Shown here piece by piece: positions 1 through 10,858 of a stretch of DNA of 64,000 nt; the stretch's first letter is position 1, and each line of letters begins with the position of its first letter. A program made the position numbers and the translations under genes. The DNA comes from Amoebophrya sp. A120 (taxonomy: Eukaryota; Sar; Dinophyceae; Syndiniales; Amoebophryaceae): contig CAJINV010000002.1 in assembly GCA_905178155.1 (NCBI GenBank), positions 4,955,709 through 5,019,708 on the forward strand. Direction: 5' to 3'. The notes under the pieces are model-generated. The model was not told where the DNA came from, searched no databases, and saw only the letters and a list, made by a program, of their open reading frames with translations.

Positions 1-3000
1 AATGAAAACAAATCCGTCCTCGTCTGGAGCACCAGCTTGTCTTGTTTCATCTCTCACTCGACCCGTGTTTGTCGCGACATGATCAACATCCGAGGGCCTG
101 CTTGAAGATGATGTCGCCAGGAACGACGAGGAGGGGCTCTGCTTGGGCCCGCCAACACCCGCCAAAACCGCACCGTTTCCCGTGGCGTTCAAATGCACGG
201 TGGGGTCCACCTCGGCGGTTCTGTCTTGCAACAGGTCCGACAGCCACTTTTCTTTCGCGGTTTCAGGAATGGTGGGGTTCGTGATCGGTTTCCCGACGCC
301 GATTTCCAGTGCTGGATTTGGATTTTCATCCGGTGCTGCAGTCGGCTGCCGCTCGTGGTCCCTCGCCGCCTGCAAATTTTCCCAGTGCGCTTGTCTCGCT
401 GTTTCCAACGCCTTCTGCTGCGCTTTTTCTTTCGCGAGCTGCCGTGCGCGGAGCTGCGATTGCTCCTCCGCGACACCATTCTGTTCCGCTGCGTCCTGTT
501 CTCTCTGCTGCCGCTGTTGCTGCTGCAGCAGGATGTGCTGCTTCAGTTTTTCCTGCATCAGCTGCTGCCTCTCAAGCTGGAGTTGCTGCATTTTTTCCTT
601 GTCTGCGTGGTTCATCTGCATGACAAAGGGATCATCCACAAGCGAGGACTGCTGTAGCCCCGATTCTCGTTGTTGCTCGTGGTTAGAAGTGGCAGAGAGT
701 CCAAGGAATTGTTTTGCTCCTTCTGGAGGCGTTACATACGACGAAAAAGATGTCGCGCTGCCTCGGAGCAGCGAAGAGGGATCTTCATCCCCCAAGGCCA
801 ATAGCTCGCTCTTGTTTTCTTCCGCATCAGCTGCAGCTGTGGTGGCTCGGGCCTGCTGTAGCTGCTGGAGTTGCTGCGCGGCTTGTAACTTTTCCCCTTG
901 CCGCAGCGGGTGCTGCAGCTTTTGCTGTCGCAGCATCTTTTTCAGGTAAGTCGTGCTGTAGCCCGGGTACTGTTCGTGGAGCGCTTGCAGCTGCTGCTGT
1001 TGCTGCGTCGACTGCGCCTCCTGCTGGGCCGCTTCTTGTCGCTCCTGTGCACCGCTTATCACTTTTTCATCTCCGCCACCGAATCGCTGATCTTTCGGAA
1101 CGGCCCCTTCCGGCAAAAGTTCCGTGTCGGCCAAGGGCGGGGTTTGGGGGAAGTCTTCTCGTTCTTCCGCCTGACTGTCATCATGATGCCCCAGCAAAGG
1201 CGTAGTTTGCGCCGGGTCTACTGTGTGTGCTCGTTCGAACGGCGTCACGTGCCGTTCCGCGGCTTGCTGCGCAATCGCGTCTCTCGCGCGTCCTTGCTCC
1301 GCGAGTGCAGCCTGCGCGATGGCTGCCCGCAACGGGTAAGAGCCCTCTCCACCTGGAGCTGGAATCTGCATAGTCTTCTCGTCCGCTGCAGTCGCTGCTT
1401 GGGAGCTGACGCCATGATGCTGCGTAGGGTCGCTGTGGCTCGGGCTCGCGTTCGTGGCGTCGTTGAGCGGGTCGGCGCCGGGCCTGGGGTGCAGTTGCGC
1501 GGCAGCCGGGAGGCCGAAGATTTTTTGCGGGTGGGCTTGTTGGTATTCTTGCAGCTCATCTACTTCCGCTGCAGGCACAGTTCGTTGACCTACTCCGGCC
1601 GCCGCAGCGTCTGCACGTCCACTCGCGTTCTCGTCCACTGCCGTTTGAATCTGTTGCAGAATTGCGTCCGCCTCCTTCTGCGCAGCTCTCTCCGCTTCCG
1701 CCCGCTCCGCCTCTTCCTGCTCCTGCTGGCGCTTCCACTCTGCTTCTGCCTCTTGCCTTTCTTGTTCCCGCTGCGCTCCTTCCTCCTTCAACTTTTGTAG
1801 CTTTTCTTGCTCCAGTCGATTCTCCTCCCCTACCTTCTTCCCGTTCTGCGCGGCCACCAAAGCCTCCCGCTTTCCCGCGGCGGAATTGCGCAGCCGCGCT
1901 TTGTCTTCTTCCTCTCGTTGGTGGGCGTCCTGCTTTTCCTTCGCGCGGACCCGCTCCTGCGCCTGCCCCGCTTTCCGCTTCTGGTGCAACTTACTCCCCA
2001 AGTAAAGCGCCCCGCTCCCGAGCGCAGTTTGAATCGCGTGATTCCGCATATCCACGTTGTACTGGTCCACGTCGTGCTTGTGAATCTTCTCCGCCTGCTC
2101 CTGCACCACTTTCCAGTCATGCATGTCCATTATACCATCCTTGCCTGCAAATTTTTTGAACTCCTTATCCTGTGTAAAAACGTCCCCAGCCCAGGGTTGT
2201 CATTTTCAAAGGCCAAGGGCAGGGCGTCCCCAAGAAAATTCTTGTTGTCATGCAATAAAGGGTGCCCACCCCAGAGTTGTCATACAAATTAATTTGCATG
2301 CTTCTCATGTTTCTCATGCGGAGCCACATGAGAAGCCTTTTCTTGTCGTGTTGTGGAATTTGTGAAACTGAAACCGACCGAAACCACAAACGCGCCTTGC
2401 ATGCGATGCTCAAATCAAAACGATATGCTAGATGTGCCAATGCAATGTTGCTGCACTAGCTAAACAGGATTAAATTACGAGGCCACGCTTGTCATGCGCA
2501 ATACCCAAAGCTGATTGATTTGTCTAGCAGCTTTCCCATCTTGATTCTGGGGTGGGGACGTTTTTCCTCAGGATACTCGTCTTCTTGGATGTCATCATCG
2601 TTGTCCGTGTCGAGCACCTATGCATTGCAAATATGTCTGGGTCGGGAAAGTTATGTATGCTGGAAGTGAATGATATGCGCACTGCAATACGCAGCCAAAG
2701 AACATGACAAAGTTTTGGGCTGCCGTGTCTTCCGTATCCCGCTCCCGCATGACAAACTGCGTTTTTGCGTGACACGTAAGCGGGCCTCTTCGTCCACACG
2801 CATCACGAAGTTTCGCGTCATGTCAGATATGCGCGAGGACAAATCTAGCAATCTTCCAGACCCAAACATATTTGCAGTTGATAGCACCCGCCACAGGTCG
2901 GAACCGACTTCCGGCCGGAGCCAGCCAAAGTTACGAAACTTTTCATAGCTGACGGTGCGAGCGTCCGCTGCTCTCAGATCCTGCGCGCTCACATGCTCCG

Positions 3001-5862
3001 CGATGTGGTCTGAATCTTTTTCGTTGACAATCCCATCATTGTTTATCCTGTGTAAAAACGTCCCCACCCCATAGTCATGATGGGGGCTTTTTACTACGCA
3101 AATCCGCAAGAATTGGGCGTTGCGCATGACACAATTCTGCTCGCAGTATCGTCGTGTTTAGCCTGCGCAGTCGCATCACAAATTGATCGCATTAATCTGA
3201 TTCCAGCATGACAAACTCTCAGATAGCATGAAAAAAGTAGAACGTCTGAGGTTTGTTGATTTGCGTGACAACTTTGGGGTGGGGACGTTTTTACTTGGGA
3301 TAATGTTTGTATCCAAGTTATCTTGGACCCGACTCGCCTTCTCCAGTTCTTTCGTGTCCAGCATGTGGTCGTGGTCTTTGTCAGCAAGCGCGAGTTCGTT
3401 GTCATCCACCTTCCCATTCCCGTCCATGTCCAGCTGGTCCGTCAATGGGGATGTGCTAGGGCCTTGCGCCAGTGCCTTGTGGATGTCGTCCATTGACTGT
3501 TCGTGGTTCAGAGCATCCAGGATCTTCTCGTTCTTCATGGCAACCACGTCCGTTTTGTCAAATTCCCCGTCGTTATTGGTGTCGAGCTTGGCCATCATGT
3601 CGTCGCTGTCTGTGAGCCCCAGTGCTTTCAATTGGCTGGGCATCAGCGCGGCCTTCCGCAGCTCGTCTTTGTCGACTTTGTCATTGTGGTCCTTGTCCAA
3701 AGCCTCAATCGCATCGATGGCGTCTTCCCGGTTTTGGTGATGCTGCGCTAGCCTTTCAATCTCCTTCAGAAACTCATTCCGCTCATCGGGATCCGTCGGA
3801 ACTTGATCGCGCGCGTCGAATGTTTTGTCGTGGTTGGTGTCCAGGATTCCCGTGATGAAATGTTGGTCGTCTTGGGCGTCTCTGCTTAAAATCCTCTCCT
3901 GCTTGTCCTCGTCGAACGAACTGAACCGCTGCACCGTTTATCAAATGCAAATATGTCTGGGTCTGGAAATTTGCGATGCTGGGCGGCGTATCATGAGGAG
4001 GCCACAAATGCTGGCCCAGCATGACAAGTTTTTGAGCTTCTAGGTGTTGCCTATTCTGCATGACACACTGCGTTTCTGCATGACAGAAAAATGGGGCTCT
4101 TGGGTAAAATGCATGACAGATTTAAGAGTCATGCCAGACAGGCATGACAAACATACACTCTTCCAGACCCAGACCACGTATTTGCACTTGATACCGCTTC
4201 GAACCGGTTCTCCATGATCCTCTGCTGGTGCAAGAACTCATCTTCATCGACCCTGCCGTCGTGGTTAGTGTCCACAGCGTCAAAGTCAGCTTTGCTAACT
4301 GCCCCGTCACCGTTCGTGTCAAAGATCGAAATTGGGTAGTCGCCATCGGCATCCCACTTGACTCCCTCCACTCCTTCCTCTTCCTGCTGCGCAGAAAGAA
4401 AGGAATCGTAGAAAGTGTCCCAGGCTGAGTGCAACCCATCGGGGTCCAGCGGATCTTCCTTCTGCCAACCCGGATCCATGGCCCCCAAAAAATGGTTTTC
4501 GGCCATCTCCTTCCCCTCTTCGGTCTGGTCTGTCGGCTCGAACGGCAGCTGCGGGTCCCAGTGTGAGAGCACTTCCGGCACGTGGATGTGTTCAAACGGA
4601 TTTCGAATAAAACGTTTGTTCCTCTCGACGCTCGTCTTCTGCACTAGAGACGAGCTTCTACTTCTTCTATCAGACGAGTTTGGAGGCTGCGCCCGTGTTG
4701 AAGATGTGACAACTGGTTGTACAGGAGCGCCGTTGCTTGATGTTGTACTCGGGGCGGCGCCGTGGTCCTCCTCGTGGTTTTCTATTTTTTCTTCTTTTCT
4801 TGCATTATTATCACTGCCTCCCACGTCGATGTGGCGGTCCGTGTCAAAATCCTCTTCCTCTTTTCCCACCACTACCGCGAAGCAGAGTTTGGACAAAAAG
4901 GTGTTGGAGAGGACAAGAAGCACGAGAAGAGCCCCCGTAAACGTGCAACCGCTAGTACCTGAAGCGGGTTTTGGTGTCGCAGTCGTGCTCGAGCTGCTTT
5001 GCTTTCCCACAGAAGGCCTGCCCTGGAACGAAGTCAAAGTTGCACAGCTTAGTTGGTGCTGCTCGACATCAGAAGATGTCCCTTTCTTCCTTCTCCTTGT
5101 TCTGCAAATGAACAAGTCCTTCTTCAACTGCTGCTCTGCTACCTCCCCGGTCGATGAAGTCCCGGCGGCCCGCGGCTTCGTAGTTTTCCGCGTTACAGAA
5201 GCTGTAATATCCCGGAGAGGGTCCTCAGCGCAAAACGGAAACCGTGGTGGTGTGGCCGACGTGTTCTTGTACTTTTCCATGCTTAGCAGTTTTATGCGAC
5301 GGGAGCAAGAATAAACTAAGACTGGTCGTTCTTGTGGTCTCGACGTGCAGCACGAGAGACGAGTATGCCGCGTGGTGTAGCCATTACCGCGCAGCGTGGT
5401 CATGGAGTAGTTCTTCTTTTTCCTCATGTAGCAGTTTCCACACGCGGAGGACTGCTGGGACAGGGACGACATCAAAGAGTTTGACTTGTCTTGACCTTCC
5501 GTCGAGTTGATGTAATTGCAGATCATGCGGCTTCTACAACAAGATGAAGAACTTCTCCCAAGGACAACTGGAATGGCCCCTCGTCGTGGCTCCTGCAGGT
5601 TCTTGCTCAAAGATGAACCATCGTGTTTTACTTGTGTCACTGCTGAAAATGACGTGGCGCAGCTGCAGCTCGACGAGGAGGGCGCACTGGATGAAGAAAA
5701 AGAGGCCTTGACATTATTTGGCCAGCAGATCATGGTCGGTGACATGCTCCTGGGACCACAGAGTGCCACTTCGTCGTCACGGTCTACCCAACTGCGGGGT
5801 CTAAGCTCCACCATTTTTTCTTGTACACTGAGATGTACGCTGAGATGAATCGTCGATTTCAA
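1..5862 (-). CDS. Multi-EF-hand calcium-binding membrane-anchored protein, 3' end off window
   Basis: Five exons are seen: 5862 (or 5280)..4194, 3933..3303, 3038..2884, 2613..2576 and 2160..1, and the last is still open at the window edge. The start is uncertain. ATG 5862 is the longest option, but ATG 5280 gives a cleaner N-terminus with one hydrophobic segment at about residues 113-139 (ALLVLLVLSNTFLSKLCFAVVV), which suggests a signal anchor with the rest luminal. At least nine EF-hand loops follow, for example DTNGDGAVSKADF, DTNHDGRVDEDEF, DTNNDGEFDKTDV and DMDGNGKVDDNEL. The number recalls reticulocalbin/calumenin-type proteins, but family membership is inference. The C-terminal exon is a Q/E/A-rich, coiled-coil-like region over 700 residues long. 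Four introners (two family A, two family B) interrupt the EF-hand part. Three sit inside or beside a Ca-binding loop, and the loops only read correctly after removal. From 5280 to base 1 the spliced length is 4071 nt, in frame throughout. Confidence 0.8.
2166..2575. mobile_element. Introner element 1 (family B, TATCCTG...GTCCCC)
   Basis: TIRs read TATCCTGTGTAAAAACGTCC at the left and the complement of TATCCTGAGGAAAAACGTCC at the right. The TSD is CTCCT (2161-2165) and CTCGT (2576-2580), a 4/5 match. At 410 bp it is the longest copy; its left part repeats the TIR-like stretch (GTCCCC...GTTGTCAT, then GTGCCCACCCCAGAGTTGTC near 2261), so it looks partly duplicated. Removal joins the host peptide as QEDEFKKFAG and completes the EF-hand loop DTDNDDDIQEDEF, with Glu at position 12. 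Confidence 0.88.
2619..2883. mobile_element. Introner element 2 (family A, GTCTGGGTC TIR)
   Basis: The TIR ends are TATGCATTGC and the complement of TATCAACTGC, each followed inward by a diverged ATGTCTGGGTCTGG core. The TSD GCACC is perfect (2614-2618 and 2884-2888). Length is 265 bp. Removal joins exons of the EF-hand gene as LWRVLDTDNDDD and supplies the first Asp of the last EF loop. Confidence 0.92.
3044..3302. mobile_element. Introner element 3 (family B)
   Basis: The left TIR is TATCCTGTGTAAAAACGTCC and the right end is its complement with small changes (GGGGACGTTTTTACTTGGGATA). The TSD is TTGTT/ATGTT, 4/5. Length is 259 bp. Removal gives NLDTNIDGIVNEKD (or DTNNDG with the other TSD copy), rebuilding an EF loop that the element splits in the middle. 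Confidence 0.92.
3939..4193. mobile_element. Introner element 4 (family A)
   Basis: TIRs are TATCAAATGCAAATATGTCT and the complement of TATCAAGTGCAAATACG...TCTGGGTCTGG. The TSD is CCGTT/CCGCT, 4/5. Length is 255 bp. Removal joins the two halves of the EF-hand protein as NRFEAVQRFSSF. Confidence 0.92.
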
Positions 5863-5949
5863 TCTTGATTGAGATTGACATGCTCACACTTGTCCTTAAT
5901 AAAATTCGGATGTCATGGGAAGAAGTCGAAGTGAACGTGAGACTTGAAT

Positions 5950-5974
5950 CTTCAGCCAGTAAAATGGCTACGGT
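5950..5974 (-). other. Spliced-leader-like relic upstream of the EF-hand gene
   Basis: On the minus strand the sequence reads ACCGTAGCCATTTT, then ACT, then GGCTGAAG. The dinoflagellate spliced leader, recalled from general knowledge, is CCGTAGCCATTTT followed by GGCTCAAG, so this is a near-complete copy with a 3-nt insertion and one substitution. It lies 88 nt upstream of ATG 5862 on the same strand. No GT donor follows it, so it is not an SL RNA gene. It is better read as a relic left by reverse transcription of a trans-spliced mRNA. Confidence 0.55.
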
Positions 5975-6696
5975 CACATACATAGTGCAAGTTTTCGCGT
6001 CACATACTCGTACAACGCCGGACTCGCTTCGGCCAAACAACACCTCCTGTTCGAAAGAGTTATCACTCACTGCTCACGAACGACGGTACGAGCCCGAGAC
6101 CTCCTCAAAAATCCCTAAGTGACTCCCAGAAAAGTCTGACCACGTGTTTGCTTTGTTGGCACAACGAGAAAAAGAAGAACGCCATTCAAGTCACAATTCT
6201 TCAGAAGACAGCACGGCGGGTCTGCGGCTGCAACGCCGAGAATGGATGTTGCTTGACTTCTTCGTAGAAAAAGACTTTGTCAAAGATGTACATTTTTGAA
6301 ATATTTTCTCCTGATCAGGACCTCGCGACTTCACCTTCAAGATGGTAGACTACCACCGTGAATCCAACTCTGCCACAATTAATCTCCCTGAAGATGATCT
6401 TGCAAGAGAAACTATTCTTCTTGTAGCAACGCCGCACTGTATTCTTCAAAAAAGCATTCTTTCTATATTGGCGATGTTGCCACGACAAAGACAAAGAAAC
6501 AACGTTAAAACTATGTGTCTGCCTACTGCTGGCGCTGCTCCTGCTGCAGCACAGAAACAATAAGTAAATAATCAAACGCTGGTGCTGCACGGCCTCATGG
6601 AAGCAAAAAAGTTCGGGTTGCGAGAAAGAAGCGCACGGTAGCCAGTTGCGAGGTGCTGGAAAACGACCAACTCACTACTTTGTAGCTTTCAAGTAA
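5975..6696. other. Intergenic, no gene seen
   Basis: The stretch between the EF-hand gene and the RING gene is A/T-leaning, with only short ORFs on both strands (up to about 90 codons) that show no recognisable motif. No introner TIRs were found here. Confidence 0.5.
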
Positions 6697-9130
6697 CTAA
6701 TCCTCTTCCGGCACCGGGCGCGCCGTACTTGTACTCGTCACACCAACGAAGACATCGCCGCTGCTACTCCCCCCCGTTGTAGTTCCAATCGGCCGCAGCA
6801 CTGGCCTCGTTGGCAGTGTCAAACCCTTCGGCGAGGCAGACGTCCCTATCAAGATGAAACATGTCCCCCCTCCCCGTATCCCAAACAAAATTTCCGACGC
6901 TGGAGGATCGATTTGCGTACACAGATACGGTCTGTCTTGCGGTAAGGAACTGTAGTCACATCATAATTCTCAGCCTGTTTAACAACGTACAGGTCAAATA
7001 AACACCTGCCCTATAAGCTTCCCAACGGCATGGCAAACGCCTCCGCAATGCGGGGCGCACCTCCGTACTGGACTTCTTGCAAGAATGTGATGACAAATCT
7101 GCATCACACATTTTCCTTTTGGGTACTATGAGGTGGGACGTGGATTTTTCCTCACGATAGGCCCGGCTCCACCGCCACTGGTATCATTCACCGCAGAGGA
7201 GGAGGACGGGGTCGCCGGCAGCTGCCCAAACAGCGGCGGCGGTAGTGGGACAGAGGGTACAACTGCTTGTCGGCTTATTGCAGCTGTCGTGGGGAGCGGA
7301 CTGCTACTGTTAATCAACGTTGTGCTAGTTGTTGAAGGTCTCGACGGCGCTCCTCCGGTAAGTGATCCAGCACCTGCTGGTGCGCTATTGCTACTGCTAT
7401 AATTGTTCTCTCCCGATGATGTACCGGAGTTTTGCCTGCTGCTCGCACGCTGGGCCATTTCGTTTTCGACACAGTTTTTATTTGGCGTGTCATTTTCTGT
7501 ATTGTTTGCATTCTGCTCCCCAGGTGTACTCACCACGTTCAAGTCGCTTCTGCAAATTGGGCACGAACTCGCACGTTGGAACCACTCCGCGCAGCAGTCC
7601 TTGTGAAAAACGTGCTGGCACCGGGGGAGCTTGCAGAGCGTCACCGGTATCAAATGGAAAAAGCCCCCCACCCCATATCGAAAACGAAATTTGTGACGCT
7701 GTATTTGAGTACACAAATCGACTTGTAATGCTAGAAGGCGAAGAGCCGCAGTTGTGGCCTCGTTTGCAGGCAATTTGTCATGCTGTTTCCCACTTCCAGT
7801 TGCTTCCTGTCATGCTGAAGATGCAAGGCTTCCCCACGCCACCCAGCACTACAGTCCGCATCTTTTCCCTTCTAGCATGACAAAGCTGATCTGTGACTGC
7901 AAATCTGCATCACTGATTTCCGTTTTGATATGGGGAGGGGGCTTTTTTCACTTTGATAACCGGCTCCCCGTCTTCGAAGAGCTCGCCGCAACAGATCGCG
8001 CATGTGTGCCCGTCGTCGAGGGAATCCTGCGGATTTAATATTTAGATCACATTCATCATCATCATCATCATCATATTCAGACCTCATACTTGCTTCAAAA
8101 TCATTACGTCTAGCACTCAAGACAAAAAGGCTCTGTCGTCCTAGTTCTAGAAGTACATATTTATACCCATGAAGATGCGAAAAGGTATACAAAATATGCT
8201 CGACAGCACGACAACATCAACAAATACCGTAGCCGCGCTCCCCTTCAAGAACGCATCGCACTCTGCCTGCGTTGACACTAGCCTAGTTTCGATACTGTCC
8301 CACTGCGTTGCTTTCAAAGGATCGATGTTTGAGGGTGTGCCGCTATTGTTGCCGTACGCGGTTGTGGCAACAACATCTTCCTCCTCCAACAAATCCCGCA
8401 TGGCCGTGCGCATCGACTCGGCGGCGCGCAGGTGGTTTTGTAGTTCCCGGAGCAAAACCTCGATTCGCATCTCGCCCACCTGGATCCGCGGATGGCCGCG
8501 CCTGATAGTTGATAGTTGTCGTGTGGTTTCGGTTTGCGCATGATGTTGCGGACAAAAATTGTGTATTGTTTTCTACTGCGCATGACCAGCTTCAATTTGT
8601 ACTTGCCACTACTTAAAAATGCAAGCTTGTAGTAGTCCTCCCTTGATCAAAAAGCTCAAAATTTTTGAAGATCGTAACCGACTTCTACTATAGGTACTTA
8701 CTCACCTTCCCCCCAGGCTGTTCCCTCCCTCTTCCTCCTCGTCCCCCGCCGCTGCGTTAGTACTATTTCCTGCCGCCTGTCCGCGCTGCATTTGCGCCAG
8801 ATGGTGGACCGCCTGGAGGGCGTTGAGTAGTGGCATCGGTGGGGTTTCCTGCAACAACATGGTTCCCTCCTCCACGAACCCACCGCCGCAGCTGTTGCAC
8901 AGTCCCTGCTCATTCAGATTTACCGCCTGGTTGCACTCGTGACACCAGTGCGTCCCCCGCTGGCGGTTTGGACTCGGCGGGCCCCCGCCGAACCGGACGA
9001 CCTGCTGCAGCGCGTGGTGCGCCGCTGCTCGGTGCTGGTTGCTACCACGACGCGAGCGGCGGGAACTGGGGGAGGTCGGGACCGCCCGATTTTGGTCTTC
9101 CTCCCGATTGTTCGAGAGGCCGCCCCCCAT
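6697..9130 (-). CDS. RNF126/RNF115-like RING-H2 E3 ubiquitin ligase
   Basis: Five exons: 9130..8706, 8501..8228, 8026..7959, 7642..7160 and 6841..6697, giving 1395 nt (464 aa). The architecture matches the BCA2/RNF126 family. An N-terminal zinc ribbon (HWCHECNQAV...LCNSCGGGFVEE, about residues 62-87) is followed by a low-complexity middle and a RING-H2 finger near residues 240-290 (CAIC...CKLPRCQHVFHKDC...CPIC) with all C3H2C3 ligands present. The family transfers ubiquitin from an E2 and uses the N-terminal ribbon to bind ubiquitin. The first two introns are canonical: AAG|GTGAGT to ATCAG|GCGCGG, and ACG|GTATTT to CGCAG|GATTCC. The other two are family C introners. One splits the RING. The other hides the true C-terminus: reading through it gives a false stop at 7126, whereas splicing continues to ARPVPEED and stop 6697. 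Confidence 0.88.
6847..7159. mobile_element. Introner element 5 (family C, CCCCCTCCCC TIR)
   Basis: The left end is TATCAAGATGAAACATGTCC followed by a C-run and CCGTATCCCAAAC. The right end is the imperfect complement, finishing in CTCACGATA. The TSD is GTCCC/GGCCC, 4/5. Length is 313 bp. Its ends are the most decayed of family C. Removal joins the RING gene as AGPSASPKGL and extends its C-terminus by about 48 residues to stop 6697. Confidence 0.85.
7648..7958. mobile_element. Introner element 6 (family C)
   Basis: TIRs of about 45-50 bp begin TATCAAATGGAAAAAGCCCC at the left and TATCAAAGTGAAAAAAGCCC on the opposite strand at the right, continuing through CCCATATCGAAAACG. The TSD ACCGG is perfect. 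Length is 311 bp. It splits the RING-H2 finger, and removal gives DGEPVTLCKLPRC. Confidence 0.93.
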
Positions 9131-10858
9131 GGTGCGAGGCGAATAGATTTAATATCAGGGGGTTTTATTTAAGCTCTGTGGTCGGGAGGACCATCCACGG
9201 GGATTAGTTTTAGATAGTAGTCAAGTTTGTATGCCGGAGAAGTAAAAAAGTATTTCCAAATCAGCCGTCATGTAAAAAATCGCGGGAGATGAAAGAGGGG
9301 TAGAGAGTATTCATTGATCGAACAAGTATCAAAATTGAAAATTATAGGCTTCTAGGGTAGGCTTTTAATAATTGCCAATTCAGAACCCCAAAATCACCAA
9401 CTTGCATCAGAGTTGTTGAATTTAGGCTCCGAGTTTCGGTATTTTTGAGTGGAACATGAACAAGAGGGCCAAGACTGACAATTGATACAGCTGCTAAATG
9501 CGTCTCTTGAACTCAAACGGCAAAAAAACCCTTCGCAAATTGTTGAAGTAGTGCGATGGGAAGTATACTGAAGATGTAGTTGTAGATGACGTGCTCGTAG
9601 CTCATAAACAACCGCCTGGTAGTGGTAGTCGTGGTTGCGCCGGATATTACTACGAATCACTTGATTCTACTTCTAAATAACTACTAGCTGTCAATGTCTA
9701 GGAGGCTGGTATATATAATTCGAGGGGTTACCCCGGGCGAAAAACGCTGAACAAGCTTGGTCTGTACACTAGAGGCACTGTCAGTGTTTGGAGAAAAATT
9801 TGGAGAATATTATACTTTTTCATGCAACCAAGCTACACGATCTACGTCCGTGGTGTGAAAGAAAACGAAAAAAACCGAAAGCACCTTTTTGCATCTCTCG
9901 TCTACTGCTCGCGCAAGACCAATTCAACACAGGGTTCGATTCTTCGCTTTGATACTAACTCTCTGCTTCCGACACGAGCTTAGCTTCGCTGCCTCGAGAG
10001 CTACCGAAAAAAAGTTTGCAATACGAAACCGAAGTCGTTGAATTATGCTTATGGTGGCGCAATTTCTTTTTCTATACTTGTACTTAGATACAAACCGCTG
10101 CGTTCGCGACTCAAATACAAAGCCGTACGTAGAAGTGCCGTCAAAACACAATAGCAAAGATTTTGGGCAGTCCAAGTTTGCATTTGGAGGAGCACCTAGT
10201 GCTTATGGAAAAAAAATGGTGCTGCTGCGCTCTTGACTGTAGTAGTAGTTGGCGACGTCGTTTTTGAGTATCGCAAGAGGTTCATAATTTGCATTTTCTA
10301 CAGTGTTTACTGCTGTCTTTTTCTTTATACAAGAAACGTGATACACGAAGCACACCGGCGTGAGACTTCTCCGACTAACGAATATTCATCATGTCAAACC
10401 TCACAAATTTGCAACACACACGCTCTCCATACGAGTTATCGTGATTAAAAAAGTGTGAAAGCATAGTCCCAAAAAGTCCGAAGCACGCGTAGAGGGCGTA
10501 CGCCACGATTTGGCACCACGTCTAGTGGCACGTACCAAACAACATACTTCGCTCATCAAGACGTCCTCGTCGCTTACGATAAACTATATTCCCATAGATG
10601 CTACAATATTTCTACGTTGATGATATTATTCCCGTTTACGTTTTCCCAGAGACAGAAAGAAAGAAATTATCTCGCAGAAGAACTAGTGTAAGATTGATCG
10701 ATAGTACTTGAAGCAAAAAAAAAAACGGATTTATTTCCTGAATGCCTGAGCCTCAGGATAGGGAAATGAAAATGAATTGCAAGAAGCAAAAATCGAAACC
10801 GTCGACACTGCAGCTACTCGGCCCGCCGTATAGTACAACCGGCTTGATGCATTTTGAC
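9131..10858. other. Intergenic, no gene seen
   Basis: About 1.7 kb between the RING gene start and the end of the next minus-strand gene. It is A/T-richer than the exons, carries only short incoherent ORFs, and has no introner TIRs. Nothing else was recognised. Confidence 0.5.

Noticed and set aside
143-949. Plus-strand ORF of 268 codons opposite the Q-rich exon
   Set aside because: It is a C/S-rich shadow of the minus-strand Q/A-rich coding exon, with no motif and no independent support.
4415-5314. Plus-strand ORF of 299 codons
   Set aside because: It lies antisense to the first EF-hand exon. The minus frame carries EF loops and a membrane segment, while the plus frame has nothing recognisable.
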